Positions 11,959 through 23,755 of a stretch of DNA of 64,000 nucleotides are shown here, one piece after another. The stretch is from the NCBI GenBank assembly GCA_930367215.1, contig OV884056.1:93011285-93075284 (forward strand). The letters are read 5' to 3'. Position numbers and translations under genes: made by a program. The stretch comes from Pollenia angustigena. Its lineage: Eukaryota; Arthropoda; Insecta; Diptera; Polleniidae. The first letter of the stretch is position 1; each line of letters opens with the position of its first letter. Below the pieces are notes generated by a model. The model did not search any database and was not told the DNA's origin. It was given only the letters and a program-made list of their open reading frames with translations.

Positions 11959-13364
11959 GGTTAAGTTTAAAACCTACAAACACAACAAGCTTTCATAAAT
12001 ATCCTCCAAGTAAATTTCAATATTTATGACCACGTTTTTATTTTAAATTTTACTCCACTGTACAATTTTCGCCCGCCTCTTTGTTTTTATAGATGATATT
12101 AAAAGAATGTGTGCACTGTTAAAGGGATAGAGAGGCCAAGAACTTTAAAAACGTGTATTTAAAAATTAATTTTTTTGTGTAGTTTTTTTTTTTTAATTTA
12201 TTAAATATTTATTTAAATTTTGTTTCTTTTGTTTTTAAAATGGTAGTGTGAAACTAAATTTGTGGCTTTTATTCGTTTAATATTTATTTAGATGTGAACT
12301 ATTAATTAACTCACCATGTAAAGAGCTAACAAAAGACGTTAAAATAAATTATTAAAAAATGGGTTTTTTTAAAGCTCCCTAAAGGCAAAATAGGATTTAA
12401 TGGTGATTAATGAGATAATTTTAGGCGTATTGAATGACGGCCAGCCAGTCTTCTAAAATCAATAAAATCTGTGCGGAGTAGCAAATCAACTGACAGCCAA
12501 ATGCTTTGAATATTTTTAAGTGAAGCGTGTAGAAACGTGTTTTTCTCTTGCTATATCCCTCGCCGAAAAAAAAAAATGTTAATTAGCTTTTTTTGAGTTT
12601 TGGCATTGAAATATGCATATTTTTGCATATTTAACCCTTTGCAGCATAATTTAGTCAAAAGAGCGTTTTTGCAGTATTTTAAAACTTTTATAGGGAATAT
12701 TTGATATTTTTTAAGCAAATTTTAATATATACATGTATAATTCTCAAGTGCTTTCACCTTAAGTAAGCTAAGCAGAATACTAGAAGTGAACATTTACAAT
12801 ATCGGTTTTACAAATGACCGAATTTTAGACAAAAACTAATATTTTCAATTCAAAATAATGGCTGGGAGGACCAAATTTATGGTGTTTTCTTTTCTGACAA
12901 TAATGTTATAGGTATGCAACCATTCGCGCGGGTTTTTGTTCTATTCTAAAAATATATGTATGCAAAAATGTGAAATGTTGTCGCTTTCTAAATATGTTGC
13001 AAAAATTAATGGCAAATATGTTCCATTTCTTACCCCCAGTTTTAATTGAGTGTGAGACAATACCTTTTTTTCATCTGCGTTCAGTACTTTTTTATGTAAG
13101 CAAGTATTTTTCTTATTAACTTTTTTCTTGTGTTTGCGTACAGTTTGTGTTATATTGTGATTGTGATATTTGAATTGCAAGCGATAACAGTCACATTTTA
13201 CAGGAGAGGGTTTCCATTTCTTTTTTATTCTAAAGTAGTGCAGCACTTTATTTGGTTTCATATTATGCATTTATTTATTTTTAAAATTATAATAGTGCTT
13301 TTGATTGTTTTTAAGGGCATGCTGAGAGATTCAATTAATCGTAGTACCTGTCGTTAACGATAGT
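11959..13364. other. Unassigned AT-rich DNA
   Basis: Open frames at 12941-13270 (-) and 13130-13357 (+) overlap each other and show no domain. No element ends were recognised. Confidence 0.35.
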
Positions 13365-13425
13365 GTTAATGATGTCGCTTACGATATAATCGCAAAAAGG
13401 GCTTGATATTGTATAAAACCTTTTT
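13365..13425 (-). repeat. Truncated end of the 'gcccttactgcgaaaa' MITE family
   Basis: The stretch 'gtcgcttacgatataatcgcaaaaagggcttgatat' resembles, in inverted orientation, the ends of the elements at 6943 and 34389. Confidence 0.4.
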
Positions 13426-13580
13426 GTTTTTCGTTTGTTTTACTTTTATTAAATACATAATTATTATTTTTTTTTGTTGTGCAAAATTTTCAACAACAAA
13501 TGACTTTAATTATGGAAAATCAGTGTTGTTTGGAATTCAAGGAAAATTTAATGTTGAAAATTGCGTGGTGAATATAGCTT

Positions 13581-13780
13581 AAGGCTAGATTACACTATCT
13601 CACAAGTCTTACGTATCTCATAATACTTTGTGAGATAGAAATCTCAACCTGATCCAATGAAAAGTATAATTGTTTAGAAATTTTTCAAAAAACGATGAAG
13701 TCGTATGGGATGTCAATCGTGACACATTGCATTCACACTATCACACTTTGTCATATCACTTGAGTTTTTGACATGTATAA
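13581..13780 (-). mobile_element. Partial MITE, AAGGCTAGATTACACTAT family
   Basis: This matches, in reverse orientation, most of the element at 49071-49429 (shared 'ctagattacactat', 'tttttcaaaaaacgatga', 'catatcacttgag'). It is interrupted at 13781 by the CCCAGC-ended element. Confidence 0.65.
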
Positions 13781-15135
13781 TCCCAGCTAACATTTTAGAT
13801 CGTAGAAGAATCTTTCGCGACCGGAGCAGGCGATTAAATTAATCGTCCGCGAAATCGTACTCCGAACGCGCAAATTCAGTACAACTGAAGAAACTGTGTC
13901 CTTACGGCCACTCTTCCACATGAGTCGTCTACGATGCGCCTAAAATAATCGTGTAAGATTCTTTCATTCCTACTTTAAACGAGCCTTGAGTAAATTGCCG
14001 TAATGTGTCTTCTACGATGCGCCAAAAACAATCGTGTAGGATTCTAATAGTCCTACTTTAAAAGAATCTGGAAACAATCGTCTAAAATACCTTTAATTGA
14101 TTCTTAAATGCATAACAGTGAGATATAAAATAAAAAGCATTTTTTAAGTTTTATATTTTTTAATAATAAATTCAAAAAAATCCATGTTGAGATCAAACAT
14201 ATTTGTAAAAAATTAAATTAATTTTAATATCATATATTAAATTTCGTCACCCTTTTTGGTTTGGTTGCCCTTCCGTAGTCGGTCAGCAGCATGTACAAAG
14301 TGTTGTTGTTACACTCTATTCATCCCTGCATCGTCTGCTTTGGGGAATTTCGAATGACAGACATCTTTGAAAAGAAAAAGAAAAAAAATTTGAATGCTGT
14401 AAGAGTATGCCATAAAAATCACTTACTTGTTATAATTTGTTTTATACAAAATTGTTGAATTCTGGGTTTACTGTTTAACTTTGCAGCCACATCATCGCTC
14501 AGGATTTTTCTTCTCGCTTGCTTCTCAATCGTATTGCTTTAGTCGATAGCATTATAAATATATTTTAATTATTAAGTTATTGTATATTAAAATAAAATTC
14601 TCTTTAGTTTACACTTTTATTTACAAGAAAACACTTTTTTCTCACTCTTCACGTCTGCTTTTATCAATGAGTAAATAACTTATTTTTGACAAAATTTTAA
14701 AAAACATAACGGTTAAATTCGCCTAAATATCGTCAGAATGCGTATAAGACGATTTCAAAGAAACATAAACAAAAAAATCATTTACAAGAGTAATATGTGA
14801 TTACGGTAAAATAAAAATCGTTCAATGATCGTCAGAATACTTAACCAACGATTGTGGAATAACATAAAAAAAAACAGCAATCCAACAATCATCATAATGA
14901 TCGCAAAAATATAATTTACAAGAGTTATATACGATAACGGTGAAAAAACAATCGTTCAGAGGTCGCCAAAATTTGTAAACGACGATTAACTCGTTTAACA
15001 ATCGTCAAAATGAATCGCAAAAGCATCATTTGGACGAGTAAAATGTATTTTTGCTCCAACAATCGTCTGCACGATTAAAATAAGAGTCGCGATGTGATCG
15101 CGCTCGTCAAATAATCTTCCAAATGATAGCTGGGA
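13781..15135. mobile_element. TCCCAGCTA...TAGCTGGGA element with dense ACGAT/ATCGT subterminal motifs
   Basis: The terminal 15 bp, TCCCAGCTAACATTT, are mirrored by the complement of the right end, TCCCAGCTATCATTT. Across the first and last ~350 bp, ATCGT/ACGAT occurs very often (for example 'gatcgtag', 'acgatgcgcc', 'aatcgtgta', 'acgattgtgg', 'aatcgtcaaaat'). The middle (14100-14700) lacks them. No transposase is seen. This is the plan of a nonautonomous DNA transposon with subterminal transposase-binding repeats. The superfamily is not established. Confidence 0.65.
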
Positions 15136-15432
15136 TAGTTCACACGATAAATACACATTGGTGTTGAATGTAAAACGTAGCTATTGTTTTGTTCCATTGT
15201 AATTTAGAAAAATGTATCACGTTGTTAGGGTGCGTTTAACCTGATAAATATATTACATATTTATAATGCATTATTATTTTTTAGAAAAGAAAACAATTTA
15301 AAGCGTTTAAAGACCAAAATTGTTACCGCTTTTGATCTCATATCTTTATTTAAAAATGTTATAAATGGCACAGGCTTTTATTTAAGAATTTAAGTTTTGA
15401 GTAAATAAATCCAAAGATAAATTACAAAATTA

Positions 15433-15835
15433 CATATCGTTACCTTAATATAAAAAGGCCCCAACTCATTTTTTTTGGAAATCCGTTTTTTTATTGATTC
15501 TTGTAGAATGGTTGCTAATACACATTCTATTAAAATTTCAAGCAAATTAGATTAAAAATAAAGAAGTTATAAGCAGAACACAAAAAGCCCTAACTCATAC
15601 ACACAATTTTTCTAAAGAAAAAAAGCCCTAACTCATACACACAATTTTTCGAAAGAAAAAAACACTGACTCATACATATGTATTTCAATCTGAATTCCTC
15701 GTTTTATTTTAATAAAGATGTTTTTTGACAATGTTTGTGTAGCTATATTATTTCAGCTTTTATTAAGTTTTTTCCTTCTCCTGTAAAAAGTGTTTTTGAT
15801 GAGTTGGGGCCTTTTTATATTAAGGTAACGATATG
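15433..15835. mobile_element. MITE with TATCGTTACCTTAATATAAA ends
   Basis: A ~35-bp terminal inverted repeat, essentially perfect, extends through 'aaaaaggccccaactcat' on each arm. It contains a ~36-bp direct tandem duplication ('agccctaactcatacacac') at about 15585-15660. No coding potential. Confidence 0.75.
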
Positions 15836-16129
15836 CTTACCATTTTTGACATACAGAAGGACGCTTAATTAACCATTTTATCTTAATTTAGACAAATTAT
15901 GTTTTTGTTTTCAAAATTAGAACTAATGAATAGGGATGAAACGATACGAGTAAATACAAGTACATATTCGATACTTTTATATAAGTACCAAGTATTTATG
16001 TAATCGATACTTAGCAACCGAGTACCAAGTAGTATCGATAAAAAAATACTCGGTATCGGTCAAAAGTAATCGTTTCACCTTGGTATTGAAATTAATCTTA
16101 AATTTTTGATTATAGTCCAAAGCTGGAGC

Positions 16130-16755
16130 AGCACTAACGGTATCAAGAACCCGTTTGAGCAGTAAACACCTTTAAACATTGTCCAGGTCCATTTCCTCAA
16201 TTTCTGGCTATAGGAAGTTCGTTACCATCTCGCGATATCGAACACCATTCACCGTAATTGGACCTCATTTTCGAAAAAGTACGGCCCGATAACGCCGCCA
16301 GCCGCAGAACTAACTGGGCGAGCATGCACATATGTTTTCCCATTTCCTACAGACCCGGTTTGCTGAAACTACACACAATTCTCCCGACTGTGGAAACATG
16401 TGTGCCCCGGTAGTCTAGCTGGTACCGAGCTAGTCTATCAGCGCCGGGGTTGCGGGTTCGATTCCCGCCAGAGGCTCTGGTTTCTTTCCTGCAGACACGC
16501 ATAGAGGTTTGCGGGATTAGCTTAGGAAAAATAAAAAAATTTGGTTGATTATGCTGACGAAAAAAAACAAGATGTGCACGAAATGCATTTCGATTGAGCG
16601 CCCATTTTCGTAAAAGGCTTTATCAATCTTAACGCGCTGCTCCATTGTGTACCTCTCAATGGTAGAATTTGTCAAATACTGAAACAAAGAGAGGTCAAAT
16701 TAAGTGGCGCAAAAAACTTGACGTAGATTATCGTTTTACCACCCTTTATATTTAT
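16130..16755 (-). pseudogene. rosa-like mariner remnant split by a SINE-like insert
   Basis: 16130-16310 matches, on the minus strand, the transposase segment that reads GPYFF...TVNGVRYREMI...FLWPE in the copy at 27958-28698 (shared DNA 'gaacaccattcac', 'tacggcccgat'). 16545-16755 holds the transposase N-terminus (MERYTMEQRVKIDKAFYENG) and the end 'taccaccctttatat'. As in the copies at 28.6 kb and 59.3 kb, the DNA jumps from codon ~20-25 directly into a much later part. It has several stops and is inactive. Confidence 0.65.
16391..16540 (+). repeat. tRNA-derived SINE-like element with pol III A and B boxes
   Basis: It begins 'gtgccccggtagtctagc' (A-box-like region, tagctggtac) and continues to 'gcgggttcgattcccgcc', which holds a perfect B box GGTTCGATTCC. 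A tail 'ctctggtttctttcctgcag' follows. A functional tRNA is unlikely, because the anticodon arm and acceptor pairing do not form cleanly and it sits inside a transposon. The copy at 10285-10390 shares the B-box side and 'gccagag'. Confidence 0.55.
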
Positions 16756-17149
16756 CAATTTAGAAATAAAATACATACTTACATTTAAAATAAATACAAA
16801 GTTACATTGTTAATTTCTGGAATAAAAGGTGAATGAAGGTTGTTATCCTGAACGTTCTATAAAATTTTGTTTCCAAGATAAAAGATTTTTTGAAAGAAAA
16901 TTGGTACTAGGTGGTAACTAAAGGTGGTCTCACTTTTTACACTTCGTTTTGCACAAAAATAAGTGCTTCTTTCTATTATTTTATCATATTAACCGATACA
17001 AGTAAGTATCGATACTTTTTTTTCGATACTGAGTAGGTATTGATACTTTGCGAGCGATACCATATCGAGTAAAAGTATCGATACCTTAGAGGTATCGTTT
17101 CATCGCTACTAATGAAAAATAACTTAACCAACAGATTAAAAGTAGAAAC

Positions 17150-17278
17150 ATGGACTCACACATGCTGTCAACTCTAAATTTTTTAGATACTGATAAAGAA
17201 GATGGGATGCCAAGTAATGAACTTGTACGAAAATACAAAAAAAGTTTAAAAAAACATAAAACGTTAAGTTTATGTTAA
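17150..17278 (+). CDS. Small open frame, 42 codons, unidentified
   Basis: The frame starts MDSHMLSTLNFLDTDKEDGM and ends KKHKTLSLC followed by TAA. It is charged and looks less like random AT-rich translation than its surroundings. It follows directly after the hAT duplication. It has no recognised domain and may be a relic of a longer gene or element. I cannot assign a function. Confidence 0.15.
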   Translation: MDSHMLSTLNFLDTDKEDGMPSNELVRKYKKSLKKHKTLSLC

Positions 17279-18922
17279 AGTATATACAAATACATTATTA
17301 AAAAGTAATAAAATGTAAAATTAATACACAAAGTGTATTTAAACACATTTTTAACGAATTATTTATTAGCTATTTACATTCATCGTTTAAATTGTTAATT
17401 CCTTTTTGTTTTGTGTTTTTTTGATTAACCATCGCCTTAACAAAGATTTTTATGTACCTACATCGTTTACCAATACCCACCAGGGTGTTACTGCATGTCC
17501 ATAAGCGATGAGAACAAGTTATCGTCATACAACTTTTTTCGGTTTTTTTTAATGAAGTTTTCGTCATACAATTTTTTTTTTCAGTTTTTTTTAACGAAAA
17601 CAATTTGTTCTTTAAGTAAAACTCTCTTTTCCAACGGTAACCCTGCACCGTTAGCTTCGATATTCCAACAAAATGTCTCTGTCGACAACCACAAGACAAG
17701 TGAGTGATGTGAAAATTTTTTGTTGTAGTAGTATTTCTTAGTGGAGCGCAAATTTCTATTAAAACGTTATCGCTCTCTTGCATTGTCGATCGACTTGTCG
17801 TGCAGAATATTGTTAGTGGGGCGCAAATCAGCTGTTTGTCGTTGAAAATTCAAGCGAAGGCTGGATATCAAAAGTTTTATATACAGCAGAACATTAAAAA
17901 AAAACAAAAATATAAACTCAATGTGCACTTTTTGCAAGAAATCGATGAACAGTGGTCATATCTACCCACTGTTAAAATCTTACACCAATTTCTCTACTTT
18001 TGATACTAAAGTACCATAATTATGTTCAATTTTCATTGTAAATATTAAAAAAAAAAAACAGTTTTTTGCCTTAATTGAAAATTTTTAAGTTTTGAGTTGA
18101 CTCTCTTTAGAGGAACCAGTACGATACATTTTAAGATTAAATAATCGTTAAAAAAATGTAAAAATTAAAAAACGTAATAAACTTAATAAAATTTAATGAT
18201 TTTCTTTTTTAAAAGGAGCATCGTATAAATTAAACGAATTTTAAAAAACGCTCTAAAAATTTTTTGTTTTAGACAGTTTTGTTATCGTTTTTTGTTTTTT
18301 TTTTTAATTAATTTAATTACACTAGCCAACGAGTTTTTGGACTGGAGCAACTAAATATATTCCCCATGGTAATTTGGTGGGCTGAATTCGAATCTGTAAT
18401 TAGTTTTTTTATTCGTTTTTTACATACGTTTATTTAAACATCAATGAATTTTCCAAAGTTAATGGCGTGATTTGAACGTCCTTTGTATTTTGTTTCAAAT
18501 TCCTTGATAAATTCTTTCAATTTTCCTTAAATCTTGGTGAGCACGCTCCCCTTGTTCGCGCTCACTGCACCTAGTCTAAAAGCGAATTAAGAATATGCAA
18601 AACATTGTCGGTGTCTACGGTTTGTCCAAGTTTCTGACTGCAAAACCAAAATAATGTAGATATGCATATTGTAATGATTCTGATATTACATATTCTTTTT
18701 TTCCAAAACAAATATTCACCGCGCAAAAATAGCTTGAATCAGTAACACACGATCTCCCTGACATGCTTAAGCGCTACTATTATGAAGATTAAAAGCCCAA
18801 CCAAAATGTGCTTAAGTCGGCTTAAACGAATGTGCGAATACATGTAAGTTATATGAGGCAAACCATATTGAACTTAAACAAAGTTTAATGAAACTGTCAT
18901 TTGCTTAAGCAAGGTGCGAATC
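17279..18922. other. Unassigned AT-rich DNA
   Basis: The segment 'ccaacaaaatgtctctgtcg' with 'acaaccacaag' at about 17668-17700 recurs in inverted form at 60648-60682, so part of this stretch is a dispersed repeat. Otherwise no ends and no exon are seen. Confidence 0.35.
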
Positions 18923-19109
18923 TAATCGCACATTCCGTACGGAATCAAATGTTTTTTTATTTTGTTTTCTTAAATACATTTGAGACAGACTTTTTGTTAA
19001 TTTTTGACAGAAGGTTAATCGCACATTCCGTACGGAATCAAATGTTTTTTTATTTTGTTTTCTTAAATACATTTGAGACAGACTTTTTGTTAATTTTTGA
19101 CAGAAGGTT
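18923..19109. repeat. Perfect tandem duplication, 93-bp unit
   Basis: The unit beginning 'taatcgcacattccgtacgg' and ending 'tttttgacagaaggt' occurs twice with no visible difference. The core 'attccgtacggaat' is palindromic. The identity suggests a recent duplication or slippage, or a collapsed/duplicated assembly join. Confidence 0.9.
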
Positions 19110-19537
19110 AAGCAAGGCTATGCATATTATGGTTGAGCCTTTAGAATAAATGTGGGCTTCTATCAAATAAATACATTCGGGTGTGTTCTAGAAACCGAAT
19201 CCACTCGAAAGTGGATTACTTTAGCATTTTTGGTGTTCTGCATTTCACATCCACAAGTTTTTATTCGTTTTCAATTAGAGTAGTAATGGGTTGGTGAAAG
19301 TAAAACGAATCGACTTTTATTCTAATATTTGATAACATTTTTAACAAAAAAATTAATTTTGTTTTTAGGTTAAAATCTTCTTTATCCAATTGATTCAAAA
19401 ATATATCGTTATCTAAAATGCAAAAGTCCCTAACTTACCCTAAATTTAAAATCGACTTTTTCATTATTTTGATGTAATTACAGCTTATTTTTTTTGACAA
19501 TTTTTATGTTACTTTCAGACAATTTGTTTTTTTAATC

Positions 19538-20330
19538 GATTTAGCGATCTCAAATAAGTTTTTTTGTTTGTTTAAAATTTTGCGATTTTTCGCGAATTTT
19601 AGCCGTGTTCGCGATAGAAGCGATTTGTTTCAGTAAGTTTTCGGATTCTTTACAGCTTTAACGATTTATAATAAATAGTAGACTTTGCTATCATGCCGAT
19701 GTTAGCAAATTTCCGCGAATTTAGCAATTTTTACCTAATTTTTGCCAATCCTTATAGTTTTAGGGACTTTGAATCAATTATATGGCTTGTTTCAAATATT
19801 AAAAATTTACGCGATTTTTCGCTATTTTTGCAATTTTTTTGTTATTTTCCGACATTTTGTTTTTTTTTACCGATTTAGCGATTTCAAATAAATTTTAGTG
19901 TTTGTTTAAAAGTTTGCAATTTTTCGCGAATTTTAGCCATGTTCGCGATAGAACCGATTTGTTTCAGTAAGTTTTCTGATTCTTTACAGCTTTAACGATT
20001 TATAATAAATAGTAGAATTTGCTATCATGCCGATGTTAGCAAATTTTTGCGAATTTCCGCGAATTTAGCAATTTTTACCTAATTTTTGCCAATCCTTATA
20101 GTTTTAGGGACTTTGAATCAATTATATGGCTGGTTTGAAATATTAAAAATTTGCGCGATTTTTCGCTATTTTTGCAATTTTTTTGTTATTTTCCGACATT
20201 TTGTTTTTTTTTTACCGATTTAGCGATTTCAAATAAATTTTAGTGTTTGTTTACAAGTTTGCAATTTTTCGCGAATTTTAGCCATGTTCGCGATAGAAGC
20301 TATTTTTTCCTGTGATTCTTTACAGCTTTC
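19538..20330. repeat. Tandem array, ~334-345-bp unit, 2.3 copies
   Basis: GATTTAGCGAT starts copies at 19538, 19872 and 20217. Each copy then holds 'tcaaataa', 'cgcgaattttagcc', 'tgttcgcgatagaa', 'cagctttaacgatttata' and 'gctatcatgccgatgttag'. The last copy is cut near 20330. A diverged relative lies at about 27562-27740, inside element B. Confidence 0.85.
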
Positions 20331-21185
20331 GAATACACAAAAACATGCGGATTTGCGAACACCAATTGATGAATTATGCGGATTTAAAAAATTTTTCGTT
20401 TTCAATTCGAGTCGAAACCAAGAACATACCTGATAATTGTGATATTGTAGTGTCAGTATTTACTGTTTTACAGTATTGCCAGCATGCGGTAAAAAATGAG
20501 CAAGACGCGATAGCCTAATTTTTATGACAGATTCGATCCAAAGCAACAAGATTTTAGTTAAAAACCAAGCTTGGTTTCTGCAGTCAATTCTTTTTCCAAA
20601 TTTGTAGACCAGTGTTTTGAGCCCACAGTTTTTTTTGCATATTTTTGTTATACAAAAAAAAACCAATCTTTTATTTAAGGAAGTTTTTGTTTTAATGCGG
20701 AAATCAACTAAAAGTTTTTTTTTATTTATAAATTCTTATAAAAAGAAACATAAATTTATATATTCTTAACAGATGCGCCTCTGGACAAAATAATACTTTT
20801 AAAATCTCTAAGTTTCTTTGTTTTTTTTTAATTATTCTCTAAACGAAATGAAACAAATTTAAATGCATGAGACACTTATTTCGTGTGAATTAATAAATTT
20901 TGCAAAGTTGTTTATTGTAAATTTAATTTTAATTGAATTTTAAACGACATTTAAATGTGTCATTATGACAAGAATTCGTGTGACTCCCATTTTATTAAAA
21001 TATTTTTACGTATTTTGATTTGAAATATAAATTTTATAATAATTTCAATTTCCTGTTTAGCAGGTAAAATTATTAAAAATTTTAATTTATAAATAATTTT
21101 ATGTGTAAAGCAACTTAATGGGAAATAATTGAAAATTAAAGTTTAAACAGAATAACAGATGTAGGAAAAGGCATTCTAAATTTAC
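20331..21185. other. Unassigned AT-rich DNA
   Basis: Short open frames (20312-20518 + and 20460-20666 -) lack motifs. No element ends are recognised. Confidence 0.3.
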
Positions 21186-21420
21186 TGCCTGGTATTTCCA
21201 CAGAAAAGTCTACCTTTTGTCACGTTACGCCACCAAGCATTTAAAAATGCTTCTCAAAGAATAATTTATATGTATTATTTTTTTGTTTTTGTTCTTTTTT
21301 TGTATTTTGGTGTAAAGCGCAATTTAGTGAAAGAGAGGAAAAATTTAAACAACCTGGAGCTAAGATACAAGATTAATTGCTTGGTGTCGTAACGTGACAC
21401 TTCTGTGAAAGTGCCCATAT
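21186..21420. mobile_element. MITE with inverted 'gtcacgttacg(c/a)caccaagca' arms
   Basis: The left arm, ending near 21240, and the right arm near 21379-21405 are inverted copies of one another. A related fragment lies at 30660-30770 (shared 'agatacaag', 'tgcccatat'). The outer boundary is approximate. Confidence 0.5.
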
Positions 21421-21577
21421 GCATTTTATGGAAAACAATTATAAAAAATTAAAGTTTGTTTTTGTTTTAAGTGCACTAATTTTTCATTATACAGCAAATA
21501 AGTCATCGTCCATACATACAATTTTTGTTGCTAAAATTTTTAAAAATTCTGCTTTGAAATTGCATTAGTGTCCGGTA

Positions 21578-22182
21578 CCCATGTTCTGTAACTTAAGTGA
21601 GAACTTCTCGCATCGAAAAGTCAGAAAAAAGTGTGTCTCTAAAATAAATGTCATAATATTACACTCGAAGCCGATGTGAAATTGCAGACGTTGAGAGCGA
21701 CAGTCACACATATCGTTGACGGCGATCCAAATTTACTAAAATTGAAACAATTTTAACGACGGCGTCGAAAATACAACCGTCGGCTATACCAAATAATGTA
21801 AAGTTGTTGTTTTCAAATGAGATTTGAAAAAATTGGTATATTTTTTAAAAATGTTCAAAGCAAAATAATTGAACACTGAAAAAATTTGCCAAGAATAAAA
21901 TATTATTATTATTATTCTATGCATTTTGCATTTTTAATAGTTTTTAGTGTTAAAATTGTTTCTCGCCCCATTTTTTTCATGAGTTTGTTTGACAGTTCAA
22001 AATGAGAACATTTCTCAAAAAAATGTTACAGACTCACTTTTTCTGTAAATTGTCGAGTAATTTCCTTATGTGACAGCTAGTACTCCCCAAAAAAAGTTAC
22101 AGACACAGTTAAGTGGCATTTTTATTTCATTTCACACATTTCAATCGAAAATTTTCTCGACGCGAGAATTACAGAACATGGG
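21578..22182. mobile_element. MITE with CCCATGTTCTGTAA ends
   Basis: The left end CCCATGTTCTGTAACTTAAG and the complement of the right end CCCATGTTCTGTAATTCTCG share 14 bp exactly. They then share, in shifted order, a TCTCGCRTCGA block. About 605 bp, no coding domain. The frame at 22070-22393 spans its right end and is not a gene. Confidence 0.65.
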
Positions 22183-22532
22183 CAAATATTATGAAATTGT
22201 AGTCTTGCAATATTTGTACTCTTATCTTGTCTCTCCACTTCTCATTTTTATATTTCATATTTCATATATAAATACAAATACACCTACAGCCAACTTCAGG
22301 TTAAAAAGTTTGAGAATAACAAGACAACACCGAATTGCAGAGTGCAATAAACTGAGTAACCCTCCTCAATCTTCTCACCCCTCTCACCAATAAACCAAAG
22401 AATTGCTGCAACAAAAATTTAAAGTCTTGACGATGACTATCATTTTGTGTCATATTTTTTTTTTAAATTCCCTAAGCTAATCCCCGACAAGCTCTACGCT
22501 TGTCTGAAGGAAATAAACCAGAGTCTCAGCCA

Positions 22533-23170
22533 CACGCAGAGAAAAAATATGGTTGGGCATGTTTACGGCAACAACACTATGTTTAATGTAACAATATATT
22601 GTTGTCGTACACAAATAATTGTTATTTTTATTTAATATCAACAATATTATAGTTACTGTAAACATATCAATGTTTATCGCAATTATGAATTTGAGTATTG
22701 TTGACCGAAAAATAATTATTTTTCTAACAACTTTATTATGATAACTTTCTAAACATATTATATTTCTCACAACCATATCATGATATTTAATAGCCATAAC
22801 ATGATAACTTTCTATACATTTATCATATTATGTTAAAGATGCAATCAAACTATTTTTACTCTAATCATATTATGCTAGCGCCATTTGTAAAATAATTTTG
22901 AAGCAGTTGTGTCGTTTTTTTATTTGCAAGCCTTATATTGAACTCCGCTATTTGATTAACATTAAGAAAAATTGTAAAAAGCCACAAAATAAAAAATCGA
23001 TGCAAAAATATTTTAATTTATTTTGTATTTTTATGACAGCTATAAAAGGTGCTGTATCATAATATGATTGCTTCTAAATTTATTATGATTAACATGATGA
23101 TAATATGATTACTTCTTAGCTTATTATGATTAACATGACAATAATATGATTAATTTCTTAGCTTATTATG
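22533..23170. mobile_element. Remnant of element with CACGCAGAGAAAAAA end
   Basis: The left end 'cacgcagagaaaaaatatgg' matches the complement of the right end at 62494-62518. ATCATATTA / TAATATGAT motifs recur throughout (22790-23170). No matching right end is found nearby, so the copy is incomplete. Confidence 0.4.
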
Positions 23171-23311
23171 ATTTGAAAACATCCATATTGCTTGATAAAA
23201 AGTTGACATTTGCAAAAAAATGCTGCCATTTATTTGTGCTCAGTATGGTAGCGCTACATGGTTTAAGCCGCCACCCAAAAATATCAAATTCAATTGATAC
23301 TAGATTAACTT

Positions 23312-23755
23312 CCCAGTAAAAACTTTTTGATTTTTAGTAATAGGTGGTAGTTATTTCATAGATTACCTGGTAAGTAGTTGTCATTACAATTGTCATTATT
23401 CTGAAAGCTTCAATAAGTACTTACTAGTAATGACCTCAGCAACTACTTATTACTTCTGTTATTTTCACTACTGAATATTTGCTTACTGGTAACGTACTCA
23501 ATAACTACTTATTAGGTCTATTAACTAGTGATTTTTTGGCTTCTGGTAAGTTTATTGTAAGTACTTACAATTTAAGTTACTAGTAGTTAAATAATAACTA
23601 GGTATTTTTTGACTTCTAGTAACTGTATTTTGTAAGTACTGAATACTTTGGACACCTCGAACAAAAATATGTAGTTATTCAGCCGAAAAATAAGTAGTAT
23701 TTATTTTCTCCAACATTATTTGCTAACTTACCAGGTAAGTAAAGTTTTTGCTGGG
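23312..23755. mobile_element. MITE with CCCAG(T/C)AAAAAC ends and repeated ACTTA/TAAGT motifs
   Basis: CCCAGTAAAAACTTTTT at left is mirrored by the complement of the right end CCCAGCAAAAACTTTAC. Inside, AAGTAGT, ACTACTTATTA, AGTAAC and ACTAGT variants recur a dozen or more times. The flanks 'ttaactt' and 'ttaattc' may be a degraded target duplication. No coding potential. Confidence 0.65.

Larger units (their letters stand above)
15931..17108. mobile_element. hAT-type element with 8-bp target duplication CTAATGAA
   Basis: The ends are TAGGGATGAAACGATAC at left and, as complement of the right end, TAGCGATGAAACGATAC. The flanking 8 bp are identical, CTAATGAA at 15923-15930 and 17109-17116. TATCGATA and GTATCGATAC recur just inside both ends. 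An 8-bp duplication with TAGGG/CAGGG-like ends is characteristic of the hAT superfamily. The hAT transposase is absent. The interior is occupied by a mariner remnant, itself interrupted by a SINE-like sequence. Confidence 0.8.

Noticed and set aside
16391..16470. Functional tRNA gene
   Set aside because: B box is perfect, but a consistent cloverleaf with anticodon could not be drawn, and it is embedded in a transposon nest; a SINE is more likely.
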